Source: DATLLJ01 sp035537875 (GTDB lineage: Bacteria > Acidobacteriota > Vicinamibacteria > Vicinamibacterales > CAVVIG01). Taken from it: a stretch of 64,000 nucleotides of DNA. The stretch lies in the NCBI GenBank assembly GCA_035537875.1, contig DATLLJ010000143.1, positions 1-64,000 on the forward strand, in the 5' to 3' direction. A program made the position numbers and the translations under genes. Below, piece after piece: positions 59,852-64,000 of the stretch (position 1 is its first letter; each line of letters starts with the position of its first letter). The notes under the pieces are model-generated. The model did no database searches. It was not told the DNA's origin and saw only the letters and a list, made by a program, of their open reading frames with translations.

Positions 59852-62731
59852 CTACCGTCTCAAGCCCGCCGTCCAGTCGACGACGACGGTAATAGGGGTC
59901 GTGGAACTGCCGAACGAAAACGTCCCGGCGTTGCGGTCGGCGGCTACCGTCGCGAGAACTGTCGCGACGGCGGCGTTCGCGGCTGCGACCGGGCCTGCAA
60001 TGTTGGCGACCGCCTGGATAGTCTCGAACTGTGGAATCAGGAACTGTTCGCCGTCGGCGGAAACGGCGTAAGCATGGTGCTGTCCGCCGCTGTGAGTGCC
60101 CGTTACGTAAAGCGTCTGGAACAGTGGCCGCGGCACATCTCTTTGAACCGAAGAACCGGTGACACGAATATCGGACGCCATTATTCCGCCGAGCGAGACC
60201 ACGCTCATGAAGTACAACTGCCTGCCATCACGCCGCCACCGAGGGAACACGCCGCCGTTGACCGACACCTGGATCCTGCCCGGGCCCTCGGGAAACGGAT
60301 TGATGTAGATTTCGCTCCTGCCGGTCTGGTTCGAGCTGTACGCGATCCATTTGCCGTCAGGAGAAACCTGCGCGTTCCGCTCGTCGGCCTGCGTCTGGAG
60401 GATTGGCACCGGCTTCTTGTCGCTGGCAGCCGGGTTCGCAGAGATGCTCCAGATGTCTCCCGCCGTCTTGGGGTCGCGGCTCCAGTAGACAAGCCGGTCA
60501 CCCGACCAGCTCATCGGCATCGTCGGCAGGTCGGATTCGAGCACCAGCTCCTCGCTTCGGGCGTTGTCCGCCTGCTTGACGTACAGGCCCCACTTGCTGT
60601 TCCTCCGGGAACCGAACGCGATCTTCGAACCATCGGGCGACCAGATCGGATTGGAGTTGTCCTGCGTGGCGTCGAACGTGAACCGCGACGGCGTGCTCTG
60701 CCCCGCCTCGAAGATCCAGATGTCGCCGCCATCCGCCTCGTGACGATGGACGGCGGTCCGCTTGCCGTCGGGCGACAAATCGACCCCCGCCCATCGCGCC
60801 GCTGGTGCCGCCTGCGCGTTTCCGCGACCTGTTCCTCCCGTCCGCCCTCCGCCTGATGCGTTGACCCACACCAGCGGCACCTCTCTCAAATCGGTGCCTG
60901 CGGTTGAACCGCCCCGCCCTGCCTGAGCCTGAGGATCGTTTCGAAAGATCAGCAACCCAGTGTTTGAAGCTCCGAAGGCCGCTGCACCGGTGGAGCCAAA
61001 GGGGATCTTGTCTGCAATGCGAACCGCCTCGCCACTGAGGGCGAGGCTGCGGGGGTTGAAGGACTGCGCGTAGAGCGTTCCCTGACGGTGGAACAGTAGA
61101 TAACCTGGCTCGGCATAGACCGGGTTCGATTGCGCCGCGACCAGTCGCGTGGCATCGGTCGAACCGAGCGAGCCGGCATAGATCGCGCTGTCGGAACCGT
61201 CTGCTGAGCCCGCAAGGTAGAGGTATTGATCGCCGTCGGGAAGAAAGTACGGTTCCCGCCGGTTCTGCGCCGCCTGGTCGCCCGCTTCAATCAGCGTCGG
61301 CTCGCCGCCGACCGCCTGCACGCGCTGCAATCCCTTGCTCGACCCGAACACGATCACGTCGTCGGCATTCCACGTGCCGCCAAGCAGGTCGGGCGTCTCG
61401 CAGATGTTCTGCGGAGGTCCGCCGGCGGCCTCGATCTTCTTCAGCGTGCCATTTGCGAAGAACGCAATCCAGCGGCTGTCCGGCGACCAGAAGAGCCGGC
61501 CCGCGCCTTCGGTGCCGACGAGCTTCTGAGGCGCTTCCGAACCAATCGGACGGACGAATACAGCGGTGGATGAGGCATCGCGGGCCGAAAAGGCGACCCA
61601 CCGACCATCGGGCGAGATCGACACCGCCTCGAGCGTCGGCATGTCCGGGACGTTGATGAGAAAGCGCGTCTCTTCTCGCGCCTCGACGTCCCCCGGCGAT
61701 CTGAACGCGAGCACCAACATGACAGCCGCCAGCAGCGACGCCGCCACAAGCGACAGCTGCGCGATTCGTGTGCGGCGGCTGCGCAGCGCACTGGAGGGTA
61801 ACGGCGCACTGCCTTCGGCACCACCGGCGATCCACTGAAGCTCCCAGACGAGATCGGTTGCGGTCTGAAGACGCTGGTCGGGATCCTTCGCGAGACAGCG
61901 CTTGACAAGAAAGTCGAGCGCCGGGGGCACCGCGGGAACCGTCTTCGACACCGGATCGGTGTCGACCGACATGATCGCCGCAATCAAATGCGGCTGGCTC
62001 TTGCCCTCGAACGCTTTCCTGCCGGTCACCATTTCGTACAGCACGGCGCCGAAGGCAAAAATGTCGGATCGCGCGTCCGCTTCCTTGCCTTCGAGCTGTT
62101 CCGGCGCCATGTACTGGAGCGTCCCGAGAATCATTCCCTGCGCCGTGATCGGCCGTGTCGCCGAGCCCGCCGGGACCAGCATGTTGGGCCGGGGTGACTG
62201 CCCCGCCTTTGATTGCCCGCTCCCGGATCCCGGGGCGCCCGCGACCTGCGCCGGACCAGCAGCCTTCGCCAGCCCGAAGTCGAGGAGCTTGGCGCCGGTC
62301 TTCGTCAGCATGACGTTGCCAGGCTTCAGGTCCCGATGTGTGACGCCTTGCTCGTGCGCCTTGTCCAGCCCGTCGGCGATCGCGATCGCGACCTTCATCG
62401 CTTCCTCGAGCGGCAACGGACCCTTGGCAAGCCGTTGAGCGAGCGTCTCGCCTTCGAGGAACTCCATCACCAGAAAGTCGAGGTCGTCCTGGCGCCCGAC
62501 GTCGAAGAGCGTGCAGATGTGCGGATGATTCAGCGAGGCGATGGTCTGCGCTTCGCGCTCGAAGCGCTGACGCATTTCGGGATCGTCGGTGAAGTGCGGC
62601 GGCAGGACTTTGATCGCGACCGTGCGGTTCAGGCGGGTATCGGTCGCCTTGTAGACTTCTCCCATCCCGCCCGCGCCGAGCTGCGCGACGATTTCGTAGG
62701 GACCGAGCTTCGTGCCGGCGTCCAGCGCCAC
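59852..62731 (-). CDS. Ser/Thr protein kinase fused to a WD40/TolB-like propeller
   Basis: A 959-residue membrane kinase typical of Acidobacteriota. The kinase domain (about 11-275) is complete: GAGGMGEVY glycine loop, K41 in VAIK, E60, HRDLKPGN (D134, K136, N139) and D151 in DFG. One transmembrane helix follows (LSLVAASLLAAVMLVLAF), then a propeller with repeated SPDGRWVAF, WSPDGSKIAFGS and SPDGKWIAYSS. It probably senses an extracellular ligand and phosphorylates cytoplasmic targets, perhaps the adjacent pseudokinase. GTG 62731 follows a perfect TATAAT (minus strand 62747-62742) by only ten bases and has no Shine-Dalgarno, so the mRNA may be leaderless. Confidence 0.92.
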   Translation of the reverse strand: MALDAGTKLGPYEIVAQLGAGGMGEVYKATDTRLNRTVAIKVLPPHFTDDPEMRQRFEREAQTIASLNHPHICTLFDVGRQDDLDFLVMEFLEGETLAQRLAKGPLPLEEAMKVAIAIADGLDKAHEQGVTHRDLKPGNVMLTKTGAKLLDFGLAKAAGPAQVAGAPGSGSGQSKAGQSPRPNMLVPAGSATRPITAQGMILGTLQYMAPEQLEGKEADARSDIFAFGAVLYEMVTGRKAFEGKSQPHLIAAIMSVDTDPVSKTVPAVPPALDFLVKRCLAKDPDQRLQTATDLVWELQWIAGGAEGSAPLPSSALRSRRTRIAQLSLVAASLLAAVMLVLAFRSPGDVEAREETRFLINVPDMPTLEAVSISPDGRWVAFSARDASSTAVFVRPIGSEAPQKLVGTEGAGRLFWSPDSRWIAFFANGTLKKIEAAGGPPQNICETPDLLGGTWNADDVIVFGSSKGLQRVQAVGGEPTLIEAGDQAAQNRREPYFLPDGDQYLYLAGSADGSDSAIYAGSLGSTDATRLVAAQSNPVYAEPGYLLFHRQGTLYAQSFNPRSLALSGEAVRIADKIPFGSTGAAAFGASNTGLLIFRNDPQAQAGRGGSTAGTDLREVPLVWVNASGGGRTGGTGRGNAQAAPAARWAGVDLSPDGKRTAVHRHEADGGDIWIFEAGQSTPSRFTFDATQDNSNPIWSPDGSKIAFGSRRNSKWGLYVKQADNARSEELVLESDLPTMPMSWSGDRLVYWSRDPKTAGDIWSISANPAASDKKPVPILQTQADERNAQVSPDGKWIAYSSNQTGRSEIYINPFPEGPGRIQVSVNGGVFPRWRRDGRQLYFMSVVSLGGIMASDIRVTGSSVQRDVPRPLFQTLYVTGTHSGGQHHAYAVSADGEQFLIPQFETIQAVANIAGPVAAANAAVATVLATVAADRNAGTFSFGSSTTPITVVVDWTAGLRR

Positions 62732-62741
62732 AGGTACGCGG

Positions 62742-62747
62742 ATTATA
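62742..62747 (-). promoter_or_regulatory. Perfect -10 box close to the kinase start codon
   Basis: TATAAT on the minus strand at 62747-62742. The predicted transcription start is only about three or four bases before GTG 62731. No convincing -35 is seen. Confidence 0.45.
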
Positions 62748-62878
62748 GAGGCGAATGGTTGAGGCGGGGGCAGAATTCCGGGTGTATGATGTGCGACGCG
62801 GCAGCCTGCCGCCGGTCCAGAGGCCCTGGAACCAGACAGTCACGTGCCAGGCAGATAACACCTCTCCTGGGAGGTCTC

Positions 62879-63355
62879 ATGCCAAGCGAACCATCGATCA
62901 CACCTGCGGAAACGGCTTCATCCTCAGGCATCATGACGCGCGAGGAAATCGTCGCGCTGTTCGACCGTCGTCAAACCGCGTGGGACAATCTCGACGCCGA
63001 GGCGCTGGCCAACGATTATGCCGACGACTGCAGGATCGAGAGCCCGGCTGGCGGTACGCACCGCGGCCGCATAGCCGCCCAGAAGGTCTTCGAAGCCGTG
63101 TTCGATGCGTTCCTGGACCAGAAAATGCGAACCGAGAGCCTTGTTATCGACGGCAACCTCGTCTCGCAGCTCGTGAGCATCGAGGGAACCAACATGGGTG
63201 GGTTCCTGGGCCTGCCGCCCAGCGGAAAGCCGTTTCACCTTTCCGCCGTGTTTCTCTACGAGCTCAAGGACGGTCGCATCTGGCGTGAACGGCGGATTTA
63301 CGATTTCACCGGGCTGCTCACGCAGATTGGCGTGCTGAAGACCAAGCCGGCATAG
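62879..63355 (+). CDS. SnoaL-like / nuclear transport factor 2-like protein
   Basis: A 158-residue cytoplasmic protein of the ester cyclase/SnoaL group. MTREEIVALFDRRQTAWDNLDAEALANDYADDCRIESPAGGTHRG, then IDGNLVSQLVSIEGTNMGGFLGLPPSGKPFHLSAVFLYELKDGRIWRERRIYDFTGLLTQIGV. This pattern is typical of SnoaL-like polyketide cyclases and stress-related isomerases of unknown substrate. ATG 62879 follows GGGAGGT. Lies between two minus-strand kinase-propeller genes, divergent from the upstream one. Confidence 0.82.
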   Translation: MPSEPSITPAETASSSGIMTREEIVALFDRRQTAWDNLDAEALANDYADDCRIESPAGGTHRGRIAAQKVFEAVFDAFLDQKMRTESLVIDGNLVSQLVSIEGTNMGGFLGLPPSGKPFHLSAVFLYELKDGRIWRERRIYDFTGLLTQIGVLKTKPA

Positions 63356-63357
63356 GG

Positions 63358-63441
63358 GCCCGGGGCTAGAGGCTCAGGGCTGAGGGCTCAAGGCCCTAGC
63401 CCCTCAGTCCCGAGCCCCCAGCCTCTAGCCTCTAGCCTCTG
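63358..63441. repeat. Inverted heptanucleotide repeats between converging genes
   Basis: Left arm GGGGCTAGAGGCTCAGGGCTGAGGGCTC, loop AAGG, right arm CCCTAGCCCCTCAGTCCCGAGCCCCCAGCCTCTAGCCTCTAG. The arms contain units of the 7-bp repeat in opposite orientation and can form a long imperfect hairpin. It starts two bases after the SnoaL-gene stop and lies before the end of the converging kinase gene at 63453, so it may act as a two-way terminator. Confidence 0.75.
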
Positions 63442-63452
63442 ACGAGGTGGCC

Positions 63453-64000
63453 CTATCGCGGAAGCGCCGCTGTCCAGTCGAGAACGACCGTGATGGGGGA
63501 GCTGGACTGCGAGGTCGGACCTGTCACCGCGCGGCGGTCGGCTGTGACGGCGGCGATGACCGACGCGATCGCGTTGTTCACGCCTGCCCCGCCGCCGCGA
63601 CCAAATCCGGCAGCAATCGTTTCGAACTGAGGAATGAGAAACCGCTGACCGTCGGCCGTTGCCGCATAGGCATGGTACTGCCCTCCGGCATGGACGGTGC
63701 TCACGAAGACGGATTGGAACAGCACGCGCGGCACCTGCCGTTGAATCGTCGTACCGGTCACCTGAATATCCGACGCCGTCATCGACCCCAACGAGACGAG
63801 GCTCATGAAATACAGTTCCCGTCCGTCTCGACGCCAGCGCGGAAAGAGCCCACCATTGACTGAGACCTGAATCCGGCCCGGGCCCTCTGGGAACGGCCTG
63901 ATGTAGATCTCGCTCCGGCCGGTTTCGTTCGAGCTGTACGCGATCCATCTCCCGTCCGGTGACACCTGCGGGTTCCGCTCGTCGGCTCGTGACTGGACAA
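63453..64000 (-). CDS. Partial C-terminal part of a third kinase-propeller paralog
   Basis: The gene enters from the right edge and ends at 63453; 182 residues are visible. They are the final propeller blades, closely matching the end of the 59852-62731 kinase: ADERNPQVSPDGRWIAYSSNETGRSEIYIRPFPEGPGRIQVSVNGGLFPRWRRDGRELYFMSLVSL, then the C-terminal SSSPITVVLDWTAALPR. A kinase domain is expected upstream but lies outside the window. Together with the two complete genes this makes a tandem array of three paralogs. Confidence 0.85.
   Translation of the reverse strand, partial: VQSRADERNPQVSPDGRWIAYSSNETGRSEIYIRPFPEGPGRIQVSVNGGLFPRWRRDGRELYFMSLVSLGSMTASDIQVTGTTIQRQVPRVLFQSVFVSTVHAGGQYHAYAATADGQRFLIPQFETIAAGFGRGGGAGVNNAIASVIAAVTADRRAVTGPTSQSSSPITVVLDWTAALPR

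Overview
The window looks like a chromosomal segment of a soil or sediment Acidobacteriota, most likely class Vicinamibacteria. This is inferred from gene families, not from a marker gene. The DNA is GC-rich, so most long antisense frames are open by chance. It carries several family types typical of that group: large Ser/Thr kinases fused to WD40/TolB-like propellers, secreted proteins with an N-terminal PRLPNGKPDxSGxW motif, DUF6152 and DUF6644 proteins, ECF sigma factors, PQQ-type sugar dehydrogenases and an IorAB-type molybdenum oxidoreductase. I saw no rRNA, tRNA, CRISPR array, transposase or phage gene.

Layout. 1-2.4 kb: a partial secreted protein, a VapBC toxin-antitoxin pair with a palindromic operator, a sigma-factor remnant and two DUF1801 genes. 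2.4-10 kb (minus): a flippase-like membrane protein, a GH63-type glucosidase, then 6-phosphogluconolactonase, 6-phosphogluconate dehydrogenase and glucose-6-phosphate isomerase (sugar release, pentose phosphate pathway and upper glycolysis). 10-20.4 kb: two PQQ-type sugar dehydrogenases, a secreted beta-helix protein, Ada, a Bcr/CflA transporter, a TauE-like exporter, a LysM protein and hypotheticals. 20.4-26.7 kb: serine-glyoxylate aminotransferase and hydroxypyruvate/glyoxylate reductase, divergent from glycerate 2-kinase, an aldo/keto reductase, 5-formyl-THF cyclo-ligase and formylmethanofuran:H4MPT formyltransferase. Together these suggest one-carbon (C1) metabolism.

26.8-35.5 kb: a secreted M16 peptidase joined to a complete Opp peptide ABC transporter. 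35.7-38.2 kb: a lipoprotein, two DUF6644 membrane proteins and twin DUF6152 genes; each DUF6152 gene has its own near-consensus promoter and terminator. 38.3-48.7 kb: five paralogous secreted PRLPNGKPD / WEGDTLVI proteins, which flank an ECF sigma - DUF4252 - BamA-like operon and a divergent PadR-PspC operon. 48.7-57 kb: ClpS, an NTF2-like protein, IorAB, a KdgT-DtnK-PdxA2 four-carbon acid sugar operon, a heptad-repeat protein and an AbrB-Doc toxin-antitoxin pair. 57-64 kb (minus): three tandem kinase-propeller paralogs. One is an intact kinase, one is a pseudokinase, and one is cut by the window end. A SnoaL-like gene lies between them.

Simple 7-bp repeats (CCTCTAA/CCTCCAG type) and related arrays sit between genes at several places, and at some of these they supply the stop codon of the upstream gene. 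Start codons were chosen from Shine-Dalgarno positions, overlaps and signal peptides. Functions rest on recognised motifs and overall protein similarity from memory, with no database search.
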